43,038 nt of DNA from Amaricoccus sp. GTDB taxonomy: Bacteria; Pseudomonadota; Alphaproteobacteria; Rhodobacterales; Rhodobacteraceae. The position numbers and the translations under genes are program-made. A model generated the notes under the pieces. It did not search any database. It was not told the origin of the DNA and worked only from the letters and a program-made list of their open reading frames with translations. The DNA lies in the NCBI RefSeq assembly GCF_017993425.1, contig NZ_JAGOMQ010000033.1:1-43038 (forward strand), written 5' to 3'. Numbering within the stretch: position 1 is the first letter of the stretch; each line of letters starts with the position of its first letter. Positions 12,781 to 20,346 of this stretch are shown piece after piece.

Positions 12781-13467
12781 ATGCCCGATCTGCTCGTCAT
12801 CGGCGAGCGCGCCTATTCCAGCTGGTCGCTGCGCGGCTGGCTCGCCTTCGCCGCCTTCGGGCTCGAGGTCGAGACCGTGCTCGCGCCGATGGGCGACCCG
12901 CGCTTCGCCGCCACGCTCGCCGCCTTCCCGCCGGCGCGCACGGTCCCCGCGGCGCGGCTCGAGGGCGTCGGCGTCGTCTGGGACACGCTCGCCATCGCCG
13001 AGACGCTGGCCGGGCGCCGCCCCGACATCGCCTTCTGGCCCGCCGACCCGGCGCGGCGGGCGCTGGCCCGCGCCCTCGCCGCCGAGATGCACGCGGGCTT
13101 CGCCGCGCTGCGCGGCGCCTGCCCGATGGACCTCCGCTGCGCCTATGCCGGCTTCGAGCCCTCCCCCGCCGTCCACGCCGACCTCGTGCGCATCGAGGCG
13201 CTCTGGGCGACGGCGCGGGCGGCCGCGCCCGAGGGGCCGTGGCTCCTCGGGGCCTATTCGCTCGCGGACGTGTTCTACGCTCCCGTCGCCGCCCGGATCG
13301 CCGCCTACCGGCTGCCGGTCGGCCCCGACGCCCGCGCCTACGTCGCCGCGCACCTCGCCCATCCCGCCTTCCTCGCCTGGCGGGCCGCGGCGCTGCGCGA
13401 CCCGCGCCGCCTCCCCACCGCCGGGGACGGCCTGCCCGAGCTGCCCTGGCCCGGCCCGGAGGGTTGA
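12781..13467 (+). CDS. Glutathione S-transferase family protein
   Basis: A 228-residue cytosolic GST-like protein. The N-terminal thioredoxin-like domain begins MPDLLVIGERAYSSWSLRGWLAF, where the YSSWSLR segment contains the usual glutathione-activating Ser/Tyr region, and RTVPAARLEG corresponds to the cis-Pro loop. The second, helical domain has GPWLLGAYSLADVFYAPVAARI, the N-capping box and Asp conserved in GST C-terminal domains. The start at 12781 follows GGGAGA; the frame extends to 12700 without support. GSTs conjugate or reduce electrophiles; the specific substrate is unknown. Confidence 0.9.
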   Translation: MPDLLVIGERAYSSWSLRGWLAFAAFGLEVETVLAPMGDPRFAATLAAFPPARTVPAARLEGVGVVWDTLAIAETLAGRRPDIAFWPADPARRALARALAAEMHAGFAALRGACPMDLRCAYAGFEPSPAVHADLVRIEALWATARAAAPEGPWLLGAYSLADVFYAPVAARIAAYRLPVGPDARAYVAAHLAHPAFLAWRAAALRDPRRLPTAGDGLPELPWPGPEG

Positions 13468-13520
13468 GCCGGGCGCCGGCCCGGGCCATAGAGGGGCGAG
13501 CCGCTTCGGGAGGTGCGCCC

Positions 13521-13829
13521 TTGTTCTACGCGATGAACCGCTTCCGCGTCGTCCGCGGCATGGAGGACGACTTCGAGGAGATGTGGCGCAACCGCGACAG
13601 CCAGCTCGACAAGGTCGAGGGCTTCGTCTCCTTCCGGCTCCTGCGCGGCGACCCGGCGGAGGACCACACGCCCTACATCTCCCACTCGATCTGGCGCGAC
13701 CGCGCCGCCTTCGAGGGCTGGACCCGCTCCCCCTACTTCCGCCGCGCCCACGCCACCGCCGGCGAGGCGAAGCCGATGTACCTCGGCGGCCCCCGCTTCG
13801 AGGGTTTCGACACCGTCCTGGAAGGCTGA
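13521..13829 (+). CDS. ABM-domain protein (antibiotic biosynthesis monooxygenase / IsdG-like)
   Basis: A 102-residue dimeric alpha/beta-barrel protein of the ABM superfamily, which includes heme-degrading IsdG/HmoA-type and small quinone-forming monooxygenases. Typical parts are MNRFRVVRGMEDDFEEMWRN, VEGFVSFRLLRG and SHSIWRDRAAFEGWTRSPYF, followed by the YLGGPRFEGFD tail common in Rhodobacterales members. The start is taken as TTG at 13521 because GGGAGG lies seven bases before it; ATG at 13533 is the alternative. It lies 53 bp after the GST-like gene and may be cotranscribed. The actual substrate is unknown. Confidence 0.85.
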   Translation: MFYAMNRFRVVRGMEDDFEEMWRNRDSQLDKVEGFVSFRLLRGDPAEDHTPYISHSIWRDRAAFEGWTRSPYFRRAHATAGEAKPMYLGGPRFEGFDTVLEG

Positions 13830-14069
13830 CCCCGGGGCGCACGGCCCGAGATTTCCGCCCCCGCGAGACGCCAGCCTGAGACCGGATCGCCCCGGAGGAG
13901 CGCCCGGCCCGAGCCATGCGGCGGTAGCGGCGACATCTCCCCGCCTGGCGGATAGCGCGGCCAGTTCCCGCGCGGCGGTAACCATGCCACGCAAACGTCG
14001 ATCCTCGTCGTGGATTAGCAAGGAACTCCTCGCTATCGTCGCCGCGAAGCTCAGGTTTCAGGATTTACG

Positions 14070-15731
14070 ATGACGTCGCCGCGCCCGCAGCCGAAGCCCG
14101 ACAGCAGAAAATATCGGGATCTGATCACCGACATCGAGAAAGGCGTCATCAAGATCCCGAAATTCCAGCGCGATTTCGTGTGGCCGATCGAGAAGACCGC
14201 GGCGTTGCTCGACAGCATCGTCAAGGGCTACCCGATCGGCACGTTCATCCACTGGAAGACCAACCAGCGGATGGCGGACGTGAAGAACGTGGGCGACATC
14301 CCCCTGCCCGCAACGCCTGACGACCGGCAGGTCGAGTACGTCCTCGACGGCCAGCAGCGGATGACCTCGCTGTTCGCTGCCTACCGCGGCGCGAAGATAC
14401 GGCGCGCGGGGTCGAGAAAGCTCACCGACTTCGCCGGAATCTACGTGAACCTCGACCCCACGCTCCCGGACGACGCGCAGATCGTCGTCCACGAGTTGCC
14501 CGACAATCCGCACAGGTGCGTGTCGCTCAAGGACGTTCTGTCCCTGAACCGCGAGGTCGAGAAGCGGCTCGTCGCAACGCTGGGATTGACCGACGACGAT
14601 CTCGACGTCGCGGACAGGTTCAAGCAGGCCTTCGCGACCTACGACTTCAGCCTTGTCACCCTGACCCGCGAGGACATCGACAGCGCGATCGAGGTGTTCA
14701 CGCGCATCAACACCGGCGGCTCCGTTCTCACGGTCTTCGAGATCATGGTCGCCAAGACCTACGACGAGGAGAGACGATTCGACATGCAAGTCGAATGGTC
14801 AAAGCTCGAGGACGACCTGGAGGTCGGCTACGACGGCATCTCGCCCTCCACGATCCTGCAATTATTGGCGCTCGTGCTGGCGGGCGAGGCCAAGCGGGCG
14901 ACGATCCTCGGTCTCGACAAGGCCAGCGTCATCGAGACCTGGCCGAAGGCGGTAAGCGCCATCAAGAGCGCCGTGGACCATTTCCGCACGGCGTACAGAA
15001 TTCCCGTGTCCGCGCTTCTCCCATATGACTCTCTCATCGTTCCCTTCGCCTACTGGTTCTTCGTCAAGCGGCACGAGCCCGCGGGCGACGATCACCTGCG
15101 CATGCGACAGTTCTTCTGGCGCTCGGCGCTCGGCTATCGCTACTCGGCAGCCACGGAATCGAAGCTCGCCGCCGACAAGCGCGCGATCGACGACATCATC
15201 GCCGGCGGACCCGGAACCTGGGACATTCCCGTCAGCGTCACCGGCCCCGAGGGTCTGATCCGAACCAATTTCGCGACCGGCAACTGGCTCTGCAAGGGCA
15301 TCCTCTGCCTGCTCGCCTTCGAGCAGCCGCGCAACTTCCACAACGACGGAACGGTCCTGCTCGACAACAGCTATCTCAAGATCGCCTCATCGAAGAACTT
15401 CCATCATTTCTTCCCGAAGGATCACCTCCGCACAAACGGCGTGGGCGATGAGAACTCGGTCGTGAACATCACCCTGATCGGAGCCGACCTGAACAAGCGC
15501 CAGATCAACGCGAGGCCGCCCAAGGTCTACATCCGGAAATTCGAGGCCTCGAACAAGGCGATGCCGTCCAGCCTCGCCACCCACCTGATCGACCGGCAGG
15601 GGATGGGCATCGACGAGGACGATTACGCGACCTTCCTGCGCGCCCGCGCCGCGAAGCTCTGGGCAAGGATAGACGAACGAATCCATCCCGCGCTCTCGTC
15701 CCCGGCCGTGCCCCGCACACGCGCCGGCTGA
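14070..15731 (+). CDS. DUF262 / HNH-type protein, GmrSD-like putative defence nuclease
   Basis: A 553-residue protein with the two-part build of GmrSD-type type IV restriction proteins. The N-terminal DUF262 (ParB/sulfiredoxin-like) domain has PKFQRDFVW at 30-38, the nucleotide-binding DGQQR at 93-97 and INTGG at 213-217. The C-terminal part has the HNH-like FHHFFPK at 444-450, NSVVN at 462-466 and LNK at 474-476. Known relatives cut modified phage DNA using nucleotides, but many DUF262 proteins are uncharacterised. AGGA precedes the ATG. The start overlaps the stop of a 29-codon ORF (13984-14073). Codons such as TTA, ATA and AAA are commoner here than in neighbours, suggesting transfer. No methylase, helicase or integrase is adjacent; ParA follows convergently. 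Confidence 0.88.
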   Translation: MTSPRPQPKPDSRKYRDLITDIEKGVIKIPKFQRDFVWPIEKTAALLDSIVKGYPIGTFIHWKTNQRMADVKNVGDIPLPATPDDRQVEYVLDGQQRMTSLFAAYRGAKIRRAGSRKLTDFAGIYVNLDPTLPDDAQIVVHELPDNPHRCVSLKDVLSLNREVEKRLVATLGLTDDDLDVADRFKQAFATYDFSLVTLTREDIDSAIEVFTRINTGGSVLTVFEIMVAKTYDEERRFDMQVEWSKLEDDLEVGYDGISPSTILQLLALVLAGEAKRATILGLDKASVIETWPKAVSAIKSAVDHFRTAYRIPVSALLPYDSLIVPFAYWFFVKRHEPAGDDHLRMRQFFWRSALGYRYSAATESKLAADKRAIDDIIAGGPGTWDIPVSVTGPEGLIRTNFATGNWLCKGILCLLAFEQPRNFHNDGTVLLDNSYLKIASSKNFHHFFPKDHLRTNGVGDENSVVNITLIGADLNKRQINARPPKVYIRKFEASNKAMPSSLATHLIDRQGMGIDEDDYATFLRARAAKLWARIDERIHPALSSPAVPRTRAG

Positions 15732-15954
15732 TCGCCTCGCCTCAAGGCTGGCGCGCCCGGCGCCCGTTCCCCGCCGAGACACAAGGCGGGGCGCTCGTCC
15801 GAGCCGGCATCAGGCGGCGTGTCGGCACAACCCGCAACCCTCCCCGACAAGCGGGCCAGCCCAAATGGCTACAATTTCATGAATTCAAAATAAAATCAAA
15901 CATATAACCCCTTCGCCCCTTCGCACGTATGTCAAAGTCGGCCCCTGCACCCCC
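15732..15954. other. Intergenic A+T-rich patch between convergent genes
   Basis: Between the DUF262 gene and the convergent parA-like gene. About 15861-15912 is strikingly A+T-rich for this genome, including an EcoRI-like GAATTC palindrome. No gene, tRNA fragment or convincing hairpin terminator was found. It may be a scar of horizontal transfer. Confidence 0.5.
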
Positions 15955-16578
15955 TCAGCCCAGCGCCGCCAGCACCGGGTCCCACTGCGCCCGCACCGGC
16001 CGCGCGCCCCGGGCGGCGGCGTCGAAGACCGCGAGGCCCTCCTCGGCGAGGTCGGCATAGACCGCCCGCTCCGCAATCCACGCCAGCGGCGCCTGTCCCA
16101 GCGAGGCGAAGAAGGCCTGCAGCCGGTCGGTGGCGTGAACCCGCGGCCGGATGCGGTTGGCGACGAGGTGGACCGCCACCTTGCCCTTGCGGACCCGCTT
16201 CACCTCCTCGATCTCCTTCAGGAACCGCCGGGTGCTGTCCGCGTCGAAGGACGAGGGCAGCACCGGCGTCACCACCGCGTCCGCCTCGGCGATCAGCGCC
16301 GCCGCCCGCGCCCCGGCCAGCGCTCCCGGCGCGTCGATCACCAGCCAGTCGAGCTTCTTCGGCGCGTCGCCCACATCCCCGGAATGGCTCCAGTCGAGCG
16401 CCCGGATCGCCGCCGCGGTCGGCGGCCGGCTCTTCAGCCAGCGCAGCGCCGACTTCTGCGCGTCGGCGTCGGCCAGCGCCACCGCGCCGCCCCGCGCGGC
16501 GAGCGCCGAGGCCAGCGTGATCGCCACCAGCGTCTTGCCGCAGCCGCCCTTGCGGTTCGCCACCAGCACCGTCCGCAT
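15955..16578 (-). CDS. ParA-family ATPase, orphan
   Basis: A 207-residue Walker-type ATPase of the ParA/MinD family. The deviant Walker A motif KGGCGKT is at 10-16, right after MRTVLVANR. LVIDAPGALAG is the Walker B region, with Asp followed by Ala-Pro-Gly, and VVTPVLPSSFDADSTRRFL and VANRIRPR match the family. The start at 16578 has GGGAGG before it; the frame extends further but lacks homology. There is no ParB, parS-like array or cargo gene next to it, so plasmid or chromosome partition cannot be assigned. Such short ParA-like proteins can position other cargo. Diverges from a small hypothetical gene. Confidence 0.88.
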   Translation of the reverse strand: MRTVLVANRKGGCGKTLVAITLASALAARGGAVALADADAQKSALRWLKSRPPTAAAIRALDWSHSGDVGDAPKKLDWLVIDAPGALAGARAAALIAEADAVVTPVLPSSFDADSTRRFLKEIEEVKRVRKGKVAVHLVANRIRPRVHATDRLQAFFASLGQAPLAWIAERAVYADLAEEGLAVFDAAARGARPVRAQWDPVLAALG

Positions 16579-16706
16579 CGCGCCCTCCCGCCGTTTCCCC
16601 CGACCGTGGGGCGCATCTTCGCCGCGCGCAAGCCTCCCCCTGCGCAAGCCCGGGGAACCGCCGCCCGCCGCCGGCGTTCACCGGAGCATCATGCCGGGAG
16701 AGACGG

Positions 16707-17003
16707 ATGACCGTGCGCACCGAGTTCCGGAGCTTCCGCGATCCGCTGGAGATCGTGGACCGGACGGACATCGACTACGCCGAGCGCCTCGAGATCCTGC
16801 AGGCCTGGAAGGCCGAGCTCGGCCGCGGCGACGCCCCCGAGGCGGAGCACGAGCGCATCGCCGGCGCCATCCACGCGCTGGAGATGGGCGCCGCCGTCCA
16901 GAACGACGAGCCGGCCGAGGCCCCGAAGGCCCATGGCTACGGCGTCCCCGACGAGACCGGCCCCGGCGACGTCGCCTCCGGCGGCCGCAGCGACGAACCC
17001 TAG
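16707..17003 (+). CDS. Small conserved-type hypothetical protein
   Basis: A 98-residue acidic protein. The N-terminal 45 residues (FRDPLEIVDRTDIDYAERLEILQAWKAEL) resemble a family of small alphaproteobacterial proteins in which a short 'reduce and process in loops' helix carries a Leu-x2-Trp pattern; the C-terminal half is low-complexity. GGGAGAGACGG precedes the ATG. The TAG stop overlaps, tail to tail, the TAG stop of the small cysteine-rich gene on the other strand in a CTAG palindrome. Function unknown. Confidence 0.7.
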   Translation: MTVRTEFRSFRDPLEIVDRTDIDYAERLEILQAWKAELGRGDAPEAEHERIAGAIHALEMGAAVQNDEPAEAPKAHGYGVPDETGPGDVASGGRSDEP

Positions 17004-17194
17004 CGCCGCGGCGGCGCCGCCTCCTCCGCCTCGTCGCAGCAGCCCCGCCTGAGCGCCGTGTCGAGATAGCGGCAGCACTCCTCGCTGCACGTCTCCATGG
17101 ACGGCATGATGTCGGGGTGAAGCTCCGGCGCCCCCCGGCGCGCAGGCTCCTTCGCCGCCTTGCGGGGCTCGCCGGCCGGCTCCCTTGCGGTCAT
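17000..17194 (-). CDS. Small cysteine-rich protein
   Basis: A 64-residue ORF with a strong GGAGG box five to six bases before the ATG at 17194. The first half is Ala, Arg and Pro-rich; the second half carries five cysteines in METCSEECCRYLDTALRRG followed by CCDEAEEA, a pattern that could bind a metal. No family was recognised. Its stop codon overlaps that of the convergent gene at 16707-17003. The longer frame to 17239 is less likely. Confidence 0.55.
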   Translation of the reverse strand: MTAREPAGEPRKAAKEPARRGAPELHPDIMPSMETCSEECCRYLDTALRRGCCDEAEEAAPPRR

Positions 17195-17343
17195 CGCCAC
17201 CTCCGCACGGCGCCGCCCACGGGGCGGCACGACCGCCACACTACAGGACCCCGCCGCATCCGCGAAGCGCGAACCGCGGATCTGGATGCGCGCCCCGCCT
17301 TCGCCGTATATAGGTCGGCGATGGACATCCGGCCCGGGCGAGC

Positions 17344-17562
17344 ATGACCGAACCCCCTCTCCTCTCGCGCGAAGAGGTGCTGCGCATCAAGCTGGAGCTG
17401 CTCCAGCGCGAGCACCGCGACCTCGACGACGCCATCGCGGCGCTCGACCAGGGCGGCCGCGCCGACCAGCTCACGCTGCGCCGGCTGAAGAAGCGCAAGC
17501 TGATGCTCAAGGACCAGATCACCCGCATCAGCGACGAGATCACCCCCGACATCATCGCCTGA
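17344..17562 (+). CDS. DUF465 (YdcH-like) protein
   Basis: A 72-residue, mostly helical, charged protein of the DUF465/YdcH family common in Proteobacteria. Typical segments are [17 protein letters not shown]-like helix one (here [20 protein letters not shown]) and the strongly basic [18 protein letters not shown] helix two, with a HRDLD core. Biochemical role unknown; members are small coiled-coil-like proteins. Nineteen bases separate it from purE, so it may belong to the purE-purK transcript. Confidence 0.9.
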   Translation: MTEPPLLSREEVLRIKLELLQREHRDLDDAIAALDQGGRADQLTLRRLKKRKLMLKDQITRISDEITPDIIA

Positions 17563-17581
17563 GGCGGCCGGAGACCACGGA

Positions 17582-18094
17582 ATGAGCGAACCCTCCGCCG
17601 GCTCCCCTGCCGGCCCCCTCGTCGGCATCGTCATGGGCAGCCAGTCCGACTGGCCGACGATGCGCGCCGCCGCCGAGGCGCTCGACGCGCTCGGCGTGCC
17701 CTGGGAGGCGCGCATCGTCTCGGCGCACCGCACCCCGGACCGCATGTTCGCCTATGCCGAGGCGGCGGCGGGCCGCGGCCTCCGCGCCATCGTCGCCGGG
17801 GCGGGGGGCGCGGCGCACCTGCCCGGGATGCTCGCCGCCAAGACCCGCCTGCCGGTGCTCGGCGTGCCGGTGCAGAGCGCCGCGCTCTCCGGCCTCGACT
17901 CGCTCCTCTCCATCGTCCAGATGCCGAAGGGCGTGCCGGTCGCGACCTTCGCCATCGGCCCGGCCGGCGCCGCCAACGCCGGCCTCTTCGCCGCCGCGCT
18001 CCTCGCCACCACCGACGCCGCCCTCGCCGCCCGCCTCGACGCCTGGCGCGCCGCCCAGAGCGCCGCGATCGCCGAGACCCCCGCCGATGGCTGA
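17582..18094 (+). CDS. purE: N5-carboxyaminoimidazole ribonucleotide mutase
   Basis: Class I PurE, the purine-pathway enzyme that moves the carboxyl group of N5-CAIR to C4 to make CAIR. The 170 residues hold the family motifs [13 protein letters not shown] (15-27), the active-site SAHRTP (47-52), [17 protein letters not shown], and [32 protein letters not shown]. Its stop TGA lies inside an overlap with the ATG of the next small ORF (18087), and purK follows 160 bp later, so all three look translationally coupled. A short stretch near its 3' end is repeated just upstream of purK. Confidence 0.97.
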   Translation: MSEPSAGSPAGPLVGIVMGSQSDWPTMRAAAEALDALGVPWEARIVSAHRTPDRMFAYAEAAAGRGLRAIVAGAGGAAHLPGMLAAKTRLPVLGVPVQSAALSGLDSLLSIVQMPKGVPVATFAIGPAGAANAGLFAAALLATTDAALAARLDAWRAAQSAAIAETPADG

Positions 18095-18233
18095 GCCCCT
18101 CGCCCGCGCCGTCACCTCCCCCGCCGCCCGGATCGCCGCGGTCGCCGGGACCGCTCCGACGGCCGACCCGCTCCCTCTTGGGCGGACAGCCATCCTCCGT
18201 GCCGGCGCCGGCCTCGCCGCCCGCCTCGACGCC
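18023..18233 (+). repeat. Direct repeat pair at the purE-purK junction
   Basis: An identical 21-base stretch encoding LAARLDA occurs at 18023-18043 (purE 3' end) and 18213-18233 (before purK). Downstream of each, the start-like sequences ATGGCTGAGCCCCTC (18087) and ATGCCTGAGCCCCTC (18247) differ at one base. Spacing differs by 30 bases, consistent with an old tandem duplication followed by a deletion. Confidence 0.6.
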
Positions 18234-18254
18234 GAGAGCCCCTCGCATGCCTGA
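18087..18254 (+). CDS. 55-codon linking ORF between purE and purK
   Basis: The ATG at 18087 overlaps the purE stop and the TGA at 18252-18254 overlaps the purK start; both junctions have the form ATGnCTGA. The product ([12 protein letters not shown]... [14 protein letters not shown]) is low-complexity, and its end resembles the PurE C-terminal segment ALAARLDA. It appears to come from partial duplication of the purE 3' end and purK 5' end. It may serve only to keep ribosomes moving from purE to purK; no function is claimed. Confidence 0.35.
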   Translation: MAEPLARAVTSPAARIAAVAGTAPTADPLPLGRTAILRAGAGLAARLDAESPSHA

Positions 18255-19311
18255 GCCCCTCCCCCTCGGATCGCGCATCGGCGTCCTCGGCGGCGGCCAA
18301 CTCGGGCGGATGCTCGCGCTCGCCGCGGCCCGGCTCGGCTTCGCGGTCCACGTCTTCGAGCCCGGCGACGCCTGCGCCGCGCCGGTGGTCGAGAAGGTCG
18401 TCCGCGCCGGCTACGACGACGCCGCGGCGCTGGCCGCCTTCGCCGCCGGCGTCGACGTCCTGACCTATGAGTTCGAGAACGTCCCCCTCGCCGCCATCGA
18501 CGCCGTCGCCGGCGGCGTCCCGGTCCGCCCGGGCCGCCGCGCGCTCGAGGTCGCGCAGGACCGCGTGGCCGAGAAGGACTTCCTCACCGGCATCGGCCTC
18601 GCCACTGCGCCCTACGCCGCCGTCGACGACGCCGCCTCCCTCGCCGCCGCGGCGGCGCGGATCGGCGCGCCCGCCATCCTCAAGACCCGCCGCCTCGGCT
18701 ACGACGGCAAGGGCCAGGCCCGCCTCGCCGCGCCCGCCGACGCGGAGACGGCTCTCGCCACGATCGGCGGCGGACCGGCGATCCTCGAAGGCTTCGTCGG
18801 CTTCGAGCGGGAGATCTCGGTGATCGCGGCCCGCGGGCTCGACGGGTCGGTCGTCGCCTACGATCCCGGCGAGAACGTCCACCGCGACGGCATCCTCGAC
18901 ACCACCACCGTCCCCGCCCGGATCCCGGCCGCCACGGCGCAGGACGCGGCGCTCGTCGCGGGGCGCATCCTCAACGCGCTGGACTACGTCGGCGTGATCG
19001 GCGTGGAGCTCTTCGTCACGCCGGGCGGGCTCCTCGTCAACGAGATCGCGCCCCGGGTGCATAATTCCGGGCACTGGACGCAGGACGCCTGCCTCATCGA
19101 CCAGTTCGAGCAGCATGTCCGCGCCATCGCCGGCTGGCCGCTCGGCGACGGGGCGCGGCATTCCGACGCGGAGATGCGGAACCTGATCGGCGCGGAGATC
19201 GACGCCGCGCCCGTGCTCGGCGGCGCGGCCGTCCACGTCTACGGCAAGGCCGAGGCGCGGCCGGGGCGCAAGATGGGCCACGTCACCCGCCTCTCGGCGC
19301 GCCGCCCATGA
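18247..19311 (+). CDS. purK: N5-carboxyaminoimidazole ribonucleotide synthase
   Basis: PurK, the ATP-grasp enzyme that carboxylates AIR with bicarbonate to N5-CAIR, the substrate of PurE. The 354 residues start [23 protein letters not shown], the typical GGGQLGRM nucleotide-fold loop, then TYEFENVP, the ATP-grasp core LKTRRLGYDGKGQ, GFVGFEREISVIAARG, and the metal-binding NEIAPRVHNSGHWT, followed by NLIG. The ATG at 18247 overlaps the upstream small ORF; the frame continues to 18178 without homology. The stop overlaps the Nudix ATG (ATGA). Confidence 0.97.
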   Translation: MPEPLPLGSRIGVLGGGQLGRMLALAAARLGFAVHVFEPGDACAAPVVEKVVRAGYDDAAALAAFAAGVDVLTYEFENVPLAAIDAVAGGVPVRPGRRALEVAQDRVAEKDFLTGIGLATAPYAAVDDAASLAAAAARIGAPAILKTRRLGYDGKGQARLAAPADAETALATIGGGPAILEGFVGFEREISVIAARGLDGSVVAYDPGENVHRDGILDTTTVPARIPAATAQDAALVAGRILNALDYVGVIGVELFVTPGGLLVNEIAPRVHNSGHWTQDACLIDQFEQHVRAIAGWPLGDGARHSDAEMRNLIGAEIDAAPVLGGAAVHVYGKAEARPGRKMGHVTRLSARRP

Positions 19312-19766
19312 CGCTGCGGCTCCGCGCGAAGGTCCGGCTGGCGGTGCGGGCCGTGGTGCTCGACGCGGGCCGCGTGCTCCTCGTCAACGCCTATCCCGGC
19401 GAGGAGAGCGACCTCTGGTGCGCGCCCGGCGGCGGGGTCGAGGCCGGGCGGAGCCTGCCCGACAACCTGGCGCGCGAGGTGATGGAGGAGACCGGGATCG
19501 CCATCGTCCCGGGCCGGCTCCTCGCGGTCTCGGAGTTCCACGACCCGCCGAGCGGCTTCCACCAGGTCGACCTCATCTATCGCGCCACCCTCGCCGGCTC
19601 GGCGGCGCACGTGCTCGCCGATCCCGAGGGCGTGGTGAACCGGCTGCGCTGGGTGGACGCGGCGGAGCTCTCCCGCCTGCGCTTCAAGCCGGGCTGCCTC
19701 GCCGACCTCGCCTTCGGCCCGGAAGACGCGGTGGTCTACGACCCGCTGGAGATCATCGTCCGTTGA
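19308..19766 (+). CDS. Nudix hydrolase
   Basis: A 152-residue Nudix-fold pyrophosphohydrolase. The Nudix box runs from about residue 42 to 64 (GGVEAGRSLPDNLAREVMEE then TGI). Arg56, Glu57, Glu60 and Glu61 of REVMEE are present, but the first glutamate of the G-x5-E-x7-REUxEE consensus is Arg48; this position is structural rather than metal-binding in studied members. The substrate (a nucleoside diphosphate-X compound) cannot be inferred. ATGA overlap with purK indicates coupled translation. Confidence 0.9.
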   Translation: MTLRLRAKVRLAVRAVVLDAGRVLLVNAYPGEESDLWCAPGGGVEAGRSLPDNLAREVMEETGIAIVPGRLLAVSEFHDPPSGFHQVDLIYRATLAGSAAHVLADPEGVVNRLRWVDAAELSRLRFKPGCLADLAFGPEDAVVYDPLEIIVR

Positions 19767-19840
19767 GCCGGGCCGCGGGTTGTTCACGCGTGAAAATTAC
19801 CTAAGCCATTGATTTTACGTGAGTGGAGTTTTTTGGATCA

Positions 19841-20196
19841 CGGATGTCGACGCTGCACGGCAGGAGCCGGTCGCCGCCCGAGGCTGCGGCGCTCGCCCCG
19901 ACCGAAGCGGGCTCTGCCCGCGAGGCTGCGGCGCGACAGGCGAAAGCACGGCTTTCGCCGCGCCGACGGCCGGAGCGCGTTGGCGCGGAGGCCGTGGGGG
20001 GTTCAGATTTCCCCGTTGTGCGCAATCCGGCCGTGATCGCCCCGGCGAGCGCGGCAACGCGCTCGCCCCCCGCAGGGGCGATCGCGGACGGATTTGCCAC
20101 GGGTCAAATCCGTCTGGCTTCACTGCCCCGCACCCTCCCGACCGATATTTCTCTCCACTGTCGTGTAGTGTGAACGGATGTCGACGCTGCACGGCA
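19841..20196 (+). repeat. Exact 22-base direct repeat bordering copy A
   Basis: The same 22 bases, beginning CGGATGTCGACGC and ending TGCACGGCA, occur at 19841-19862 and 20175-20196. One lies before copy A of the 221-bp repeat and one before the truncated copy C, so it looks like the leading module of a mosaic repeat. The first begins inside a short region with no other feature. Confidence 0.75.
19899..20166 (+). repeat. Structured dispersed repeat, copy A
   Basis: Core of 221 bp (19899-20119), matching copy B at 24575-24795 without gaps at 208 of 221 positions by eye. After a diverged 31-base segment of equal length in both, a shared CTCTCCAC-GTCGTG end follows to 20166. The core contains inverted repeats: 19907-19921 (6 bp, 3-base loop), 19939-19959 (9 bp, 3-base loop), 20044-20067 (10 bp, GCAA loop) and 20087-20114 (10 bp). 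An outer 19-bp imperfect stem (20025-20043 with 20075-20093) encloses the third. Could be a REP/MITE-like element or encode a structured RNA. Confidence 0.85.
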
Positions 20197-20234
20197 TCCG
20201 CCCTGCCGGATCCACGGGACGCGCGAGCGCCGAG

Positions 20235-20301
20235 CGACCGAAGCGGGCTTGCCCGCGAGGCCACGGCGCGACAGCTGGAGCGCGTTGGCGCGGAGGCCGT
20301 G
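20235..20301 (+). repeat. Structured dispersed repeat, truncated copy C
   Basis: Matches the first part of copies A and B (from CGACCGAAGCGGGC to GGCGCGGAGGCCGTG) but lacks about 30 bases that make the GCGAAAGC hairpin. It ends where the others go on into the GNRA-loop stem. It is preceded by the second copy of the 22-base repeat. Confidence 0.75.
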
Positions 20302-20346
20302 AGTAAGGGTCGACCAGCGGCGACATCCCGCCTCGCGACGGCTCCC

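Noticed and set aside
11719-15954. A genomic island integrated at tRNA-Arg carrying the DUF262 gene
   Set aside because: No integrase and no repeated tRNA 3' end seen downstream; ordinary genes lie between tRNA and DUF262.
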